Source of the DNA: an uncultured Prevotella sp.
GTDB taxonomy: Bacteria; Bacteroidota; Bacteroidia; Bacteroidales; Bacteroidaceae
Assembly (NCBI GenBank): GCA_900315525.1
Contig: OMZO01000010.1
Coordinates: forward strand, 1 to 64,000
DNA length: 64,000 nt
Direction: 5' to 3'
A program made the translations under genes and the position numbers. This document shows positions 37,588-48,366 of this stretch, in pieces. Each line of letters begins with the position of its first letter. The first letter of the stretch is position 1. The notes under the pieces are model-generated. The model had not been told where the DNA came from and ran no database searches. It saw only the letters and a list, made by a program, of their open reading frames with translations.

Positions 37588-39768
37588 ATGACTGAGAAAA
37601 GAAGTCTTACCGAAGCCCTGAAAAAGTACTTTGGATTTGATAAGTTCAAAGGCGATCAGGAACAGATTATTCAGAATCTGCTGGATGGCAACGACACGTT
37701 TGTCTTGATGCCTACTGGCGGCGGCAAGTCGTTGTGCTACCAGCTACCTTCCTTGTTGATGGAGGGTACTGCCATCGTGATTTCACCCCTGATTGCTTTG
37801 ATGAAGAATCAGGTGGATGTGATATCGAACCTCAGTGAGCAAGAGGGTACGGCACACTATCTGAATTCATCTCTCAATAAGGCTGCCATCGATCAGGTCA
37901 AGACGGATATCATAGAAGGGCGCACCAAACTGCTCTATGTGGCGCCGGAGTCTCTGACGAAGGAGGATAACGTGGATTTCCTGAAAACGGTGAAGATATC
38001 CTTCTATGCTATCGACGAGGCGCATTGTATCTCTGAATGGGGTCACGATTTCCGTCCGGAATATCGTCGTATCCGTCCTATTGTCAATGAGATAGGTCCT
38101 GCCCCCATCATCGCCTTGACTGCCACTGCCACCGACAAGGTGCGTAGTGATATCAAGAAGAATCTCGGCATCATCGATGCCAAGGAGTTCAAGAGCTCGT
38201 TCAATCGTCCGAACCTCTATTACGAGGTACGGCCCAAGACGAAGGATGTCGATAAGGATATCATCCGGTTTATCAAGCAGCATCCGGGAAAGAGCGGCAT
38301 CATCTATTGCCTGTCGAGGAAGAAGGTGGAAGAACTCGCTGCCATCCTTCGTGCCAATGATATCAAGGCAGCACCCTATCATGCCGGACTTGACTCGACC
38401 ACCAGGACACAGACGCAGGACGACTTCCTGATGGAGAATATCGATGTCATTGTGGCCACCATCGCCTTTGGCATGGGTATTGATAAGCCCGACGTGCGCT
38501 TTGTGATACATTATGATATCCCGAAGTCTCTCGAAGGCTATTATCAGGAGACTGGTCGTGCAGGCCGTGATGGCGGTGAGGGACTCTGTATAGCATTCTA
38601 TTCCTATAAGGATCTGCAGAAGCTGGATAAATTCATGGAGGGTAAGCCCGTGGCCGAACAGGATATCGGTCGTCAGCTCCTGGCCGAAACGGCAGCCTAT
38701 GCAGAGACAGCTGTATGTCGCCGTAAGATGTTACTCCACTATTTTGGTGAGACTTATACGAAGGATAACTGTGGAAACTGTGATAACTGTCTGCGCCCGA
38801 AGACGCAAATCGAGGCCAAAGACCAGTTGGTGACGGTGCTTAACGCTATATTGGCTGTCAAGGAGAATTTCCGTGCCGATTATATCATTGATTTCATCAT
38901 AGGCAAGGAGACCGATGAGATTGTGGCCCATCACCATGAGGAACTGGAAAACTTTGGTGCTGGTGCCGATGATGATGACAAGATATGGAACCCTGTGATA
39001 CGTCAGGCGCTGATTGCCGGTTACCTCTATAAAGAAGTAGAGAACTACGGTCTGCTGAAAGTGACCACTGCGGGCAAGAAGTTCCTGAAGTCGCCGGAGT
39101 CGTTTATGATTGTGAAGGACACCGAGTTCCAGGACGATGGTGAGGCGATAGAACACGAAGGTGGTATCAGTGCGCTCGACCCCACGTTGAGTGCGATGCT
39201 GCGCGACCTTCGTAAGAAAGTGTCCAAGAAGCTGCAACGCCCGCCATACGTGATCTTCCAGGACGTCTCACTCGAGCAGATGGCTACAGACTATCCCGTG
39301 ACTCTCGAAGAACTGAAGAATGTCCAGGGTGTCGGTGAGGGTAAGGTGAAACAGCCCTATGCCAAGGAATTCGTCGACCTCATCCGGCAGTATTGCGAAG
39401 AGAACGGCATTGAGCGTCAGGTGGACTTGCGGGTGCGCACGGTGGCGAAGAAGTCTATGCTGAAGGTAAAGATTATCCAGAGTATAGACCGTCAGATTGC
39501 CCTTGATGATATTGCGTCAGCCCAGGGCATTGATTTCGACGAGCTGCTCGATGAGGTTGAGGCTATTGTCTATAGCGGTACCAAACTGAATATTGACTAT
39601 TTCTTGGAGGAGGTCATGGACGAGGACCATATCGATGATATCTATGATTACTTCTGTGAGTCCGACACTGATAAGCTGAGTGTGGCACAGGATGAGCTCG
39701 GCGATGAGTATTCCGAAGAAGAAATCAGACTGGTGCGTATCAAGTTCCTCTCCGAAATGGCAAATTGA
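37588..39768 (+). CDS. recQ: ATP-dependent DNA helicase RecQ
   Basis: 726 aa. Superfamily 2 helicase acting in recombination and fork repair. Motif I PTGGGKSLCYQLP, DEAH box IDEAHCISEWGHDFRPEY, motif V-VI ATIAFGMGIDKP and QETGRAGRDG, zinc-binding Cys cluster (CRRKMLLHYF...CGNCDNC), winged helix, and one HRDC domain (ATDYPVTLEELKNVQGVGEGK). It is longer than E. coli RecQ (about 610 aa) because of a C-terminal extension of about 100 acidic residues seen in Bacteroidetes. Probably part of the clpPX unit. Confidence 0.94.
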   Translation: MTEKRSLTEALKKYFGFDKFKGDQEQIIQNLLDGNDTFVLMPTGGGKSLCYQLPSLLMEGTAIVISPLIALMKNQVDVISNLSEQEGTAHYLNSSLNKAAIDQVKTDIIEGRTKLLYVAPESLTKEDNVDFLKTVKISFYAIDEAHCISEWGHDFRPEYRRIRPIVNEIGPAPIIALTATATDKVRSDIKKNLGIIDAKEFKSSFNRPNLYYEVRPKTKDVDKDIIRFIKQHPGKSGIIYCLSRKKVEELAAILRANDIKAAPYHAGLDSTTRTQTQDDFLMENIDVIVATIAFGMGIDKPDVRFVIHYDIPKSLEGYYQETGRAGRDGGEGLCIAFYSYKDLQKLDKFMEGKPVAEQDIGRQLLAETAAYAETAVCRRKMLLHYFGETYTKDNCGNCDNCLRPKTQIEAKDQLVTVLNAILAVKENFRADYIIDFIIGKETDEIVAHHHEELENFGAGADDDDKIWNPVIRQALIAGYLYKEVENYGLLKVTTAGKKFLKSPESFMIVKDTEFQDDGEAIEHEGGISALDPTLSAMLRDLRKKVSKKLQRPPYVIFQDVSLEQMATDYPVTLEELKNVQGVGEGKVKQPYAKEFVDLIRQYCEENGIERQVDLRVRTVAKKSMLKVKIIQSIDRQIALDDIASAQGIDFDELLDEVEAIVYSGTKLNIDYFLEEVMDEDHIDDIYDYFCESDTDKLSVAQDELGDEYSEEEIRLVRIKFLSEMAN

Positions 39769-39773
39769 TACAG

Positions 39774-39801
39774 AAAGGGTGGCTCAGGCCACTCTTTTTT
39801 G
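39774..39801 (+). terminator. terminator after recQ
   Basis: Stem AAAGGGTGGC/GCCACTCTTT with a 4-nt loop followed by TTTT. Ends the clpP-clpX-recQ unit. Confidence 0.82.
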
Positions 39802-39864
39802 GTTAATTTGCATTAATAAGGTGGATTTTTCCTAAAAACAGAATACTATGTGCGGGAAAATGAG

Positions 39865-39872
39865 TAACTTTG
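39865..39872 (+). promoter_or_regulatory. -7 box (TAACTTTG) of guaB
   Basis: TAACTTTG, 29 nt before the guaB ATG; -33 not evident. Confidence 0.7.
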
Positions 39873-39886
39873 CACGCAATATTTAA

Positions 39887-41389
<1,503 letters not shown>

Positions 41390-41394
41390 TCACG

Positions 41395-42825
41395 ATGAGA
41401 AGACAACTGCTGCTATCGGCATTATGGCTTGTCGCGTTTGCGGTTCATGCTCAGTCTGACCCTGTGGTCATGACGGTCAATGGCGTACCTGTTACCCGTT
41501 CAGAGTTCGAGTATTCCTATAACAAGAACAATGGTGAGGGTGTCATCGACAAGAAGACGGTGGAAGAGTATGCCGAGCTGTTTGTCAACTATAAGTTGAA
41601 GGTGGCCGCCGCACTGGATGAACACCTTGATACCTTATCTTCGTTTAAGGATGAGTTTGCCATGTACCGCGATCAGCAGGTGCGTCCCACCATTGTGACC
41701 GATGCCGAGATCCTGGATGAGGCCCGTAAGGCCTACAACCGTGCCAAGGAGTCGATAGGAGCCAAAGGCCTGATACGGCCTGCCCATATCTTCTTCCGCC
41801 TCTCGACGAAAGCCACCCAGCACGAACAAGAGCTGGTGCGTCAGCGTGCAGACTCGGTCTATCGGGCCCTGCAGGCAGGCGCTGATTTTGCAGCCCTTGC
41901 CGCCAAGGTGTCCCAAGATCCGCGTTCCGCTGCTCGCGAGGGCAACCTCGGTTGGATGCAGCCCGGTCAGACCTTTGTCGAGTTTGAAGAGGCTGCCTAT
42001 GCCCTGCAACCCGGACAGTTCAGTCGTCCGGTACTGACCCCTGAAGGTTACCATATCATCCTTGTGAAAGAACGCAAGCAACTCGAGCCCTTCGAGGAGT
42101 TGAAAGATATGATTGTACGTTCTTTCGAACAGCAGGGCCTTCGTGATGCCATCGCCGATATGAAGGTGCAACAGCGGATAGAACAGTCAGGTGGCACGCT
42201 CACTGGTCAGCAGGTGATGCAAGCGCGTGCCGATTCACTGGCAGCGGTTGACCCCGAGATGAAATACCTGATCCAGGAATATCATGATGGTCTGCTGCTC
42301 TATGAGATCAGCAACCGTGAGGTCTGGGAACGTGCAGAGAAGGATGAGACTGGACTGCGCGCCTGGTTTGATGCCCATAAGAAAGACTATGCCTGGCAAG
42401 AGCCCCATTATAAAGGTATTGCCTACCACGTCAAGACCAAGGCCGATGTGAAGGCGGTGAAGCGCAGTATTAAGAAGGTGCCATTCGAACAATGGGCAGA
42501 GGTACTCCGCACGACGTTCAATGCCGACTCCGTGATTCGTATCCGAGTCGAGAAAGGCATCTTCAAGGCAGGAGATAACGGCACCATCGACCGTCTGGTC
42601 TTCAAGTTGAAGCAGACGACCTTTGACGCCGAGAATGCCGATTACCCCATCGAGGCCGTTTATGGCAAGAAGCAGAAAAAGTATCCCGACGATTATACCG
42701 ATGTGCGAGGTCAGGTCGTGGCCGACTACCAGCAGATGTTGGAACTGGAGTGGGTCAAGTCGCTGCGTCAGCGTTATCCCGTGCAGATCAACCAGGAAAT
42801 ATTGAAAACTGTAAATAGACATTAA
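41395..42825 (+). CDS. parvulin-type peptidyl-prolyl isomerase (periplasmic)
   Basis: 476 aa. Signal peptide ending AVHAQ (about residue 18). Begins DPVVMTVNGVPVTRSEFEYSYNKNN, then a SurA/PrsA-like helical region and one parvulin domain (IRPAHIFFRLS, AGADFAALAAKVSQDPRSAAREGNLGWMQPG, YHIILVKER, about 120-225). The C-terminal half is helical without a second clear parvulin domain. Probably helps fold outer-membrane proteins. Start chosen at ATG 41395; a TTG at 41386 overlaps guaB. The stop overlaps the next start by one base. Confidence 0.88.
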   Translation: MRRQLLLSALWLVAFAVHAQSDPVVMTVNGVPVTRSEFEYSYNKNNGEGVIDKKTVEEYAELFVNYKLKVAAALDEHLDTLSSFKDEFAMYRDQQVRPTIVTDAEILDEARKAYNRAKESIGAKGLIRPAHIFFRLSTKATQHEQELVRQRADSVYRALQAGADFAALAAKVSQDPRSAAREGNLGWMQPGQTFVEFEEAAYALQPGQFSRPVLTPEGYHIILVKERKQLEPFEELKDMIVRSFEQQGLRDAIADMKVQQRIEQSGGTLTGQQVMQARADSLAAVDPEMKYLIQEYHDGLLLYEISNREVWERAEKDETGLRAWFDAHKKDYAWQEPHYKGIAYHVKTKADVKAVKRSIKKVPFEQWAEVLRTTFNADSVIRIRVEKGIFKAGDNGTIDRLVFKLKQTTFDAENADYPIEAVYGKKQKKYPDDYTDVRGQVVADYQQMLELEWVKSLRQRYPVQINQEILKTVNRH

Positions 42826-44270
42826 TGAGCATGATCAAGAAAATCATACCGGCAATGATTGTTGCCGTTCCCCTGATGGGCATGGCCTCTGCCAGTCCCT
42901 TCAGCAGTCCTGCCCCGGCAGCCCTGTCTGTTCAGGCTGATTCCGATTCCGTTGCTAAGCGCGCCTCTATCGGCACTGTCATCGACGAGGTGGTCTGGGT
43001 GGTCGGTGATGAGGCCATCCTGAAGTCTGAGGTTGAGGCGATGCGCATGCAGGCCGCTATGGAGGGCGTGAAGTGGACAGGCGATCCTGACTGTACCATC
43101 CCCGAGCAGATTGCTGTGCAGAAGCTCTTTAAGCATCAGGCTATCATCGACAGTATCGAGGTGACTGATGCCGACGTGGCTGCCGAGGTCGAACAGCAGA
43201 TTAACTACTGGTTGGAAATGGTCGATGGCTCTCGTGAGCGTTTGGAGGAATATAAGCATCAGCCCCTCTCTCAGATTCGTAATGAACTGCGCGACGAGTT
43301 GAAAGACCGTCAGATGGTGCAGAAGATGAAACGCCAGCTCACCGAGGATATCTCCGTGACCCCCGCTGAGGTGCGACGCTATTTTAAGGATATGCCCGAA
43401 GACAGCATCCCCTTCGTTCCCACCGAGGTCGAGGTGCAGATCATTCAGCAGACCCCCCGTATCGATGATGAGGAACTCAACCGTGTGAAGGATGAGCTCC
43501 GTAGTTATACCGACCGTGTGAACCGTGGTGAAGCCACCTTCCAGACGCTGGCCCGTCTTTATTCAGAGGACCCAGGTACTGCCCGTCGTGGTGGTGAGGT
43601 CGGTCTGGCCGGTCGTGGTACCCTCGATCCCGCCTTTGCGGCAGTTGCCTTCAACCTTACCGACCCCAAGAAGGTGTCGAAGATTGTCGAGTCAGAGTTC
43701 GGTTTCCATATCATCCAGCTCATCGAGAAGCGTGGTGAGAAAGTCAACGTGCGCCACATCCTCCGTAAGCCGGTGGTTTCTGATGAGGCCATCAACAAGA
43801 CACTGACCCGTCTTGACTCCATTGCAGGTGACCTTCGTGCAGGAAAGTTCACCTTCGAGGATGCTGCCCCGATCCTGTCTGACGATAAGGACACCCGTAA
43901 CAGTAAGGGCCTGATGTCCACGAACATGATGCAGACTGGTCATACGTCGTCGAAGTTCCGCATGCAGGACCTCCCTGCCGAGATTGCCAAAGCCGTGGAT
44001 ACCCTTCAGATAGGCCAGATCTCGAACCCCTTCAAGATGATCAACCAGCGCGGAAAGACCGTCTGTGTCATTGCTAAGTTGAAGAACCGCATCGATGGTC
44101 ATAAGGCTACTGTCACTGAGGATTTCCAGGTGTTGAAGGATGTGGTGCTCCAGAAGCGCCAGAATGAGCGCATCCATCAGTGGGTGGTCGATAAGATCAG
44201 AAGTGTATATACCCATCTCAACGATAATTACAAAGGTTGTAAGTTTGAGTACGAAGGCTGGATAAAATAA
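42825..44270 (+). CDS. SurA-like periplasmic chaperone/isomerase
   Basis: 481 aa. Signal peptide, then a SurA-type N-domain (IDEVVWVVGDEAILKSEVEAMRMQ, about 50-170), a first parvulin domain (VEVQIIQQTPRI, EATFQTLARLYSEDPGTARRGGEVGL, about 200-310) and a second (VNVRHILRKPVV, AGKFTFEDAAPILSDD, about 310-415). It is the best SurA counterpart in the window: an outer-membrane-protein folding factor. The two adjacent isomerase genes are distinct in domain number, so this is probably not a recent duplication. Confidence 0.9.
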   Translation: MSMIKKIIPAMIVAVPLMGMASASPFSSPAPAALSVQADSDSVAKRASIGTVIDEVVWVVGDEAILKSEVEAMRMQAAMEGVKWTGDPDCTIPEQIAVQKLFKHQAIIDSIEVTDADVAAEVEQQINYWLEMVDGSRERLEEYKHQPLSQIRNELRDELKDRQMVQKMKRQLTEDISVTPAEVRRYFKDMPEDSIPFVPTEVEVQIIQQTPRIDDEELNRVKDELRSYTDRVNRGEATFQTLARLYSEDPGTARRGGEVGLAGRGTLDPAFAAVAFNLTDPKKVSKIVESEFGFHIIQLIEKRGEKVNVRHILRKPVVSDEAINKTLTRLDSIAGDLRAGKFTFEDAAPILSDDKDTRNSKGLMSTNMMQTGHTSSKFRMQDLPAEIAKAVDTLQIGQISNPFKMINQRGKTVCVIAKLKNRIDGHKATVTEDFQVLKDVVLQKRQNERIHQWVVDKIRSVYTHLNDNYKGCKFEYEGWIK

Positions 44271-44291
44271 GGTAATAGGTAATAGTGAAGA

Positions 44292-45869
44292 GTGAAAAGG
44301 GAAAAGTCTTTCATATTTTTGTTGCTGATTGTCCTGACGTTGGGGATGGTCTCTGCCTTTGCGCAGAAGCAGAAGCGTCGTCCTGCTCGTAAGGCCGCGG
44401 TGAAGGATGAGCGTGTCTATCTGGTTCATGCTGATGTGCTTCACTACGATGACCGTATCAACCGTGACGCCACCATCCTCAATGGCAAGGTTCACTTCAC
44501 GCATCAGGGTGCGCGTCTCTATTGCGACAGTGCCTATTTCTACGAAGCCACCAATTCCTTTGAAGCCTTCGGTCATGTGAAGATGTATCAGGGCGACACC
44601 CTGTCGCTGTTCAGTGACTATGCCTATTACAGTGGTGATGAGCAGATGGCCCGTGCCCGTTATAATGTGGTCTTGAAGCACAAGAAGACCACCCTCTATA
44701 CCGACAGTCTCGATTACGACCGTGTCTATGACAATGCCTATTTCTTTGAAGGCGGTAAGATGGTCGATGATAAGACCACGTTGACTTCCGACTGGGGAGA
44801 GTATAACACCAACTCGAAGATGGCCGTCTTCAACTATGATGTGAAGATGCGCAGTCCGAAGTTCTTCCTGACCACCGACACCCTGTACTACGATACCCGT
44901 CAGTCCTTGGCCCATATTGTCGGTCCCTCGGATATTGTCTCCGGCGACAGCCATATCTATTCAGAACAAGGCTACTACGACACGAAAAACGAGCGTGCCC
45001 GTCTGATGAATCGTTCGGTGCTCTCCAATGGGGGCAAGATGATGGTGGGCGACAGTGTCTATTACGACAGTAAGCAAGGCATGAGCCAGGCCTTCCGGAA
45101 TGTGGTCTATGTGGATTCAGTCAATCGTAACAAGTTGACAGGCAATTACGGTGAGTACTACGAATTTACCGGCTATGCCATGTGTACCGACAGTGCTGTG
45201 GCCATTGACTTCTCACAAGGTGACTCGCTCTACATGCATGCCGATACGTTTAAGATTGTGACCTTTAATATAGAGACTGACTCCGTCTATCGTAAGATCC
45301 ATGCCTTCCATCATGTGCGGGCCTTCCGCCGCGATGTACAGGGCGTCTGCGATTCACTCGTCTATAACTCGCTCGATTCCTGTATGACGATGTACCATGA
45401 CCCCATCGTCTGGAACAATTCCCAGCAGCTGTTTGGCGACCGTATCGACGTGTATATGAAGGACTCCGTGATTGACCATGCCCATGTCATCGGCAATTGC
45501 ATGTCCATCCAGCAGCTTCGGAGCGACACCGCCTGTTACAACCAGTTGTCCTCCAAGGAGATGTTTGCCTTTTTCGTGGATGGCGATATCCGTGAAGCCC
45601 GTGCCAAGGACAATGTGTTGATTGGCTATTTCTTTGAGGAAGGCGATAGCGTACCTATTATATATAACTATCAGGAGACCTCCGAGCTCCGTATGTTCAT
45701 GAAGGACCGCAAACTCGAGAGCGTCTGGACCCCTAAGACCACCGGGACGATGTACCCGCTGAACCAGATACCCGATGAGCGCAAACGACTGCCGGGTTAT
45801 ATGTGGTACGACTATATCCGTCCCCTCAATCGATACGATATCTTTAACTGGCGAGGCAAGAAATCATGA
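44292..45869 (+). CDS. OstA/LptA-like LPS-transport protein
   Basis: 525 aa from a GTG start; no ATG fits before the signal peptide ([19 protein letters not shown]). Repeating beta-jellyroll units of the OstA type occur: [61 protein letters not shown]. This is the Bacteroidetes OstA_2 form, longer than E. coli LptA (about 185 aa). Likely part of the periplasmic bridge for LPS, with LptB at 33263. It sits between SurA-like chaperones and mutL, overlapping mutL by ATGA. Confidence 0.88.
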   Translation: MKREKSFIFLLLIVLTLGMVSAFAQKQKRRPARKAAVKDERVYLVHADVLHYDDRINRDATILNGKVHFTHQGARLYCDSAYFYEATNSFEAFGHVKMYQGDTLSLFSDYAYYSGDEQMARARYNVVLKHKKTTLYTDSLDYDRVYDNAYFFEGGKMVDDKTTLTSDWGEYNTNSKMAVFNYDVKMRSPKFFLTTDTLYYDTRQSLAHIVGPSDIVSGDSHIYSEQGYYDTKNERARLMNRSVLSNGGKMMVGDSVYYDSKQGMSQAFRNVVYVDSVNRNKLTGNYGEYYEFTGYAMCTDSAVAIDFSQGDSLYMHADTFKIVTFNIETDSVYRKIHAFHHVRAFRRDVQGVCDSLVYNSLDSCMTMYHDPIVWNNSQQLFGDRIDVYMKDSVIDHAHVIGNCMSIQQLRSDTACYNQLSSKEMFAFFVDGDIREARAKDNVLIGYFFEEGDSVPIIYNYQETSELRMFMKDRKLESVWTPKTTGTMYPLNQIPDERKRLPGYMWYDYIRPLNRYDIFNWRGKKS

Positions 45870-47710
45870 GCGACCTGATCCGTCTTCTGCCCGATAGCGT
45901 TGCCAACCAGATAGCCGCTGGTGAGGTGATACAGCGCCCGGCTTCTGTCATCAAGGAGCTGGTCGAGAATGCCGTCGATGCCGATGCCCGTACCATCCAT
46001 GTGCTGGTGGTCGATGCTGGTCGCACCTCGATACAGGTGATTGATGACGGTAAGGGCATGTCAGAGACCGATGCCCGTCTTTCGTTCGAGCGCCATGCCA
46101 CCTCGAAGATCCGTCAGGCCGACGATCTCTTTGCCCTCCATACGATGGGCTTCCGTGGTGAGGCCTTGGCATCTATTGCCGCCGTCGCCCATGTCGAGCT
46201 GTTGACGCGCCGTGAGGAAGATGAGATAGGCACCCGCCTGTTGATGGCCGGTTCGAAGGTGGTGAGCCAGGAACCAGCCTCCTGTCCGGTAGGCAGTAAC
46301 TTCAAGGTCGAGAACCTTTTCTTCAATGTGCCCGCCCGTCGTAAGTTCCTGAAGTCGAATGCGACGGAGCTCAGCAATATCCTGACCGCCTTCGAGCGCA
46401 TTGTGCTGGTCTATCCCGACATTCATTTCACGCTCCACCATAATGGTACCGAACTGCTCAACCTCAAACCCGCCACGTTGCGACAGCGCATCAGTGATGT
46501 TTTTGGCAAGCAGTACAGCCAGGACTTACTGCCCGTCGAGGTACATACGGCCATGTGTACAGTCACCGGTTTTGTCAGTAAACCCGAAGGTGCCAGGAAG
46601 AAGACCGCCCACGACTATTTCTTCGTCAATGGGCGCTTTATGAAACACCCCTATTTCCATAAGGCCGTCATCAGTGCCTACGACCGTCTCATTCCCGATG
46701 GTTCCCAGATACCCTATTTCCTCTATTTCGAAGTGGCGCCCGAGGATATAGATGTGAATATCCACCCCACGAAGACCGAGATCAAGTTTGAGAACGAACA
46801 AGCCATCTGGCAGATCCTGATAGCCGCCGTCCGTGATGCGTTGGGAAAGTTCTGTGAGGTGCCAGCCATCGATTTCGATACCAACGGTGCCCCCGACATT
46901 CCCGTGTTCGATCCCGAACGCCCGGTGGCTCCGCCCCAGTTGCAGTATAATCCCGCCTATAATCCCTTTGAACGCAGTAGCCAGTCGTCCTCTGCGCCGA
47001 AGTCAGCGCCTGCGCCCGAAGGGTGGGAGATGCTCTACGAAGGCCTTGGTAAGACCACGCCAGATGTCCCTGCTGAAGGCGATGTGTTTGATGCCTTCCC
47101 TGCCGATGGTGTGATGCCCGGCACGACGCCCCAAGGCATCCTCTCTGAGAAGTCCCCTATGCATTACCAGTATAAGGGAAAGTATCTGATGACCGCCGTC
47201 AAGTCAGGTCTGATGATTATCGACCAGTATCGTGCCGGTGTCCGTATCCTTTACGACCGTTATATGCAGCAGATGGAGAGCCACACTGCCAGCAGTCAGC
47301 AGGTGCTGTTCCCCGAGGTGGTCCAGTTTGCCCCATCCGATGCAGTGCTGCTTCCGAAACTCTTGCCCCTGTTGGCCGGTATCGGTTTCGATCTGACAGA
47401 CCTGGGCGGCTATAGCTTTGCCATTAACGGCATCCCTGCTGGCATCGATGGTATTGACCCCGTCCGGTTGCTCCGTCAGTTGGTCGATGATGCCAATGTC
47501 GTCAGCAACCAGCTCTCATCGCTCAACGCGCAGTTGGCCTTGAGTCTGGCCCGTCATGCGGCTGTTCCCTATGGACAGATCCTCAGCAATGACGAGATGG
47601 AGAGCGTCATCAACGAACTTTTTGCCTGTACCAATGTCAATTACACGCCTGACGGGAAAGCCATCCTTTGCATCCTTCCCCAGGCCGATATTGAGCACCT
47701 TCTAGGCTAA
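45866..47710 (+). CDS. mutL: DNA mismatch repair protein MutL
   Basis: 614 aa. N-terminal GHKL ATPase: [10 protein letters not shown] (31-40), DDGKGM (60-65), [18 protein letters not shown] (95-104). C-terminal dimerisation domain from about 435. The metal-dependent endonuclease motif DQHA(x2)E(x4)E of most non-enteric MutL is replaced by [13 protein letters not shown] (453-465), and the C-terminal CPHGRP motif by TPDGKA. So the latent nuclease should be absent. Last gene of the guaB operon; coupled to the OstA-like gene by ATGA. Confidence 0.95.
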   Translation: MSDLIRLLPDSVANQIAAGEVIQRPASVIKELVENAVDADARTIHVLVVDAGRTSIQVIDDGKGMSETDARLSFERHATSKIRQADDLFALHTMGFRGEALASIAAVAHVELLTRREEDEIGTRLLMAGSKVVSQEPASCPVGSNFKVENLFFNVPARRKFLKSNATELSNILTAFERIVLVYPDIHFTLHHNGTELLNLKPATLRQRISDVFGKQYSQDLLPVEVHTAMCTVTGFVSKPEGARKKTAHDYFFVNGRFMKHPYFHKAVISAYDRLIPDGSQIPYFLYFEVAPEDIDVNIHPTKTEIKFENEQAIWQILIAAVRDALGKFCEVPAIDFDTNGAPDIPVFDPERPVAPPQLQYNPAYNPFERSSQSSSAPKSAPAPEGWEMLYEGLGKTTPDVPAEGDVFDAFPADGVMPGTTPQGILSEKSPMHYQYKGKYLMTAVKSGLMIIDQYRAGVRILYDRYMQQMESHTASSQQVLFPEVVQFAPSDAVLLPKLLPLLAGIGFDLTDLGGYSFAINGIPAGIDGIDPVRLLRQLVDDANVVSNQLSSLNAQLALSLARHAAVPYGQILSNDEMESVINELFACTNVNYTPDGKAILCILPQADIEHLLG

Positions 47711-47778
47711 TATTCTTAAAAAGAGTTAAATAATTGCACTTTTTCACTCTTTACTCTTCCCTTTTCCTTTTTTTTATG

Positions 47779-47786
47779 TACCTTTG
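47779..47786 (+). promoter_or_regulatory. -7 box (TACCTTTG) of tRNA-Val
   Basis: TACCTTTG, 18 nt before the mature tRNA 5' end. The upstream region is T/C-rich with no clear TTTG. Confidence 0.75.
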
Positions 47787-47804
47787 CACCCGCTTACAAA
47801 GCAA

Positions 47805-47882
47805 GGGCGCTTAGCTCAGCTGGTTTAGAGCATCTGCCTTACAAGCAGAGGGTCGGCGGTTCGAATCCGTCAGCGCCCACCA
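47805..47882 (+). tRNA. tRNA-Val (anticodon TAC)
   Basis: Acceptor GGGCGCT/AGCGCCC, D-arm GCTCAGCTGGTTTAGAGC, anticodon stem CTGC/GCAG with loop CTTACAA (TAC), T-arm CGGCGGTTCGAATCCGTCA, discriminator A, and an encoded CCA (47880-47882). It reads GUA and probably other GUN codons. The tRNA marks the boundary between core genome and the accessory region. Confidence 0.96.
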
Positions 47883-47886
47883 AAGC

Positions 47887-47926
47887 AACAGAGGATGTGA
47901 ATCATTTCGCATCCTCTGTTTTTTTT
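47887..47926 (+). terminator. tRNA-Val terminator
   Basis: An 11-bp stem AACAGAGGATG/CATCCTCTGTT, 12-nt loop, and T8. Its right arm and T-run are part of the 50-bp direct repeat that recurs at 50180. Confidence 0.92.
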
Positions 47927-47958
47927 GTAGCTGGCCGATAGCTGGCCGATAGCTGGCC
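47909..47958 (+). repeat. 50-bp direct repeat, copy 1, with three 11-bp units
   Basis: Identical over 50 bp to 50180-50229. It contains the right arm and T-run of the tRNA-Val terminator followed by tandem 11-mers TAGCTGGCCGA (47928-47938, 47939-47949, and a variant 47950-47960). Confidence 0.93.
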
Positions 47959-48017
47959 AGTTACCCGAACGCATCTGCTCAACGGAATCAGCCTAAGATA
48001 AAAAAAGCCAAGAAAAG

Positions 48018-48049
48018 TTTGGTGGTTTTATTATTTTTGCCTACCTTTG
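48018..48049 (+). promoter_or_regulatory. orphan promoter, plus strand
   Basis: TTTG (48018-48021), exactly 20 nt, TACCTTTG (48042-48049): a full Bacteroidetes promoter. No plausible plus-strand gene follows; transcription would run through the 11-bp array at 48131-48251 and into the GC-rich hairpin at 48301-48339, giving an RNA of roughly 290 nt. Confidence 0.7.
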
Positions 48050-48130
48050 CATTGCGAGAAAGTCGTTACGAAAAGTTCGTTACGAAAAAGTCGCAATAAA
48101 AAGATATCCTGAACTTTTCCAATGGTTCCC

Positions 48131-48251
48131 GACGTAGGTTCGACGTAGATTCGATGTAGATTCGATGTAGATTCGACGTAGGTTCGGCGTAGGTTCGACG
48201 TAGGTTCGGCGTAGGTTCGGCGTAGGTTCGGCGTAGATTCGATTGAGATTC
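48131..48251 (+). repeat. tandem array of eleven 11-bp units
   Basis: Eleven units of 11 bp with consensus G(A/G)CGTAG(G/A)TTC; positions 2, 3 and 8 vary and the last unit is degenerate (GATTGAGATTC). No spacers, so not a CRISPR array. Short minus-strand frames across it (NLRRTYAEPTP-like) arise from the repeat period of 33 nt. Confidence 0.93.
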
Positions 48252-48268
48252 TGCCTTTCTATAGGTAA

Positions 48269-48334
48269 CAAATGTGTCCTTTTTTGTATTTTCCATGAAC
48301 AGTCGGGCCCGCCTCCTTGACAGGAAGTCGGGCC
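48269..48334 (+). repeat. inverted repeat, left copy
   Basis: About 64 bp, roughly 88% identical to the reverse complement of 50117-50180, with shared blocks CAAATGTGTCCTTTTT, CCATGAACAGTC and GGCCCGCCTCCTT. It contains a hairpin, AGTCGGGCCCG/CGGGCCCGACT (48301-48339), just past the stop of the ATPase gene, which may also serve as its terminator. Confidence 0.88.
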
Positions 48335-48366
48335 CGACTAATAACGATTTTTATTTTCTTCTTAGA

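Noticed and set aside
43692-44954. 420-aa minus-strand frame opposite the SurA-like and OstA-like genes
   Set aside because: Shadow of strong coding bias on the plus strand; composition rich in Ile/Leu/His/Gly with no motif.
48131-48251. Possible CRISPR array
   Set aside because: Units are 11 bp and contiguous without spacers, and no cas gene is present.
48066-48296. Minus-strand frames across the 11-bp array (repeats of NLRRTYAEPTP type)
   Set aside because: They arise because 11 bp x 3 gives an 11-residue repeat in every open frame; no promoter or normal composition.
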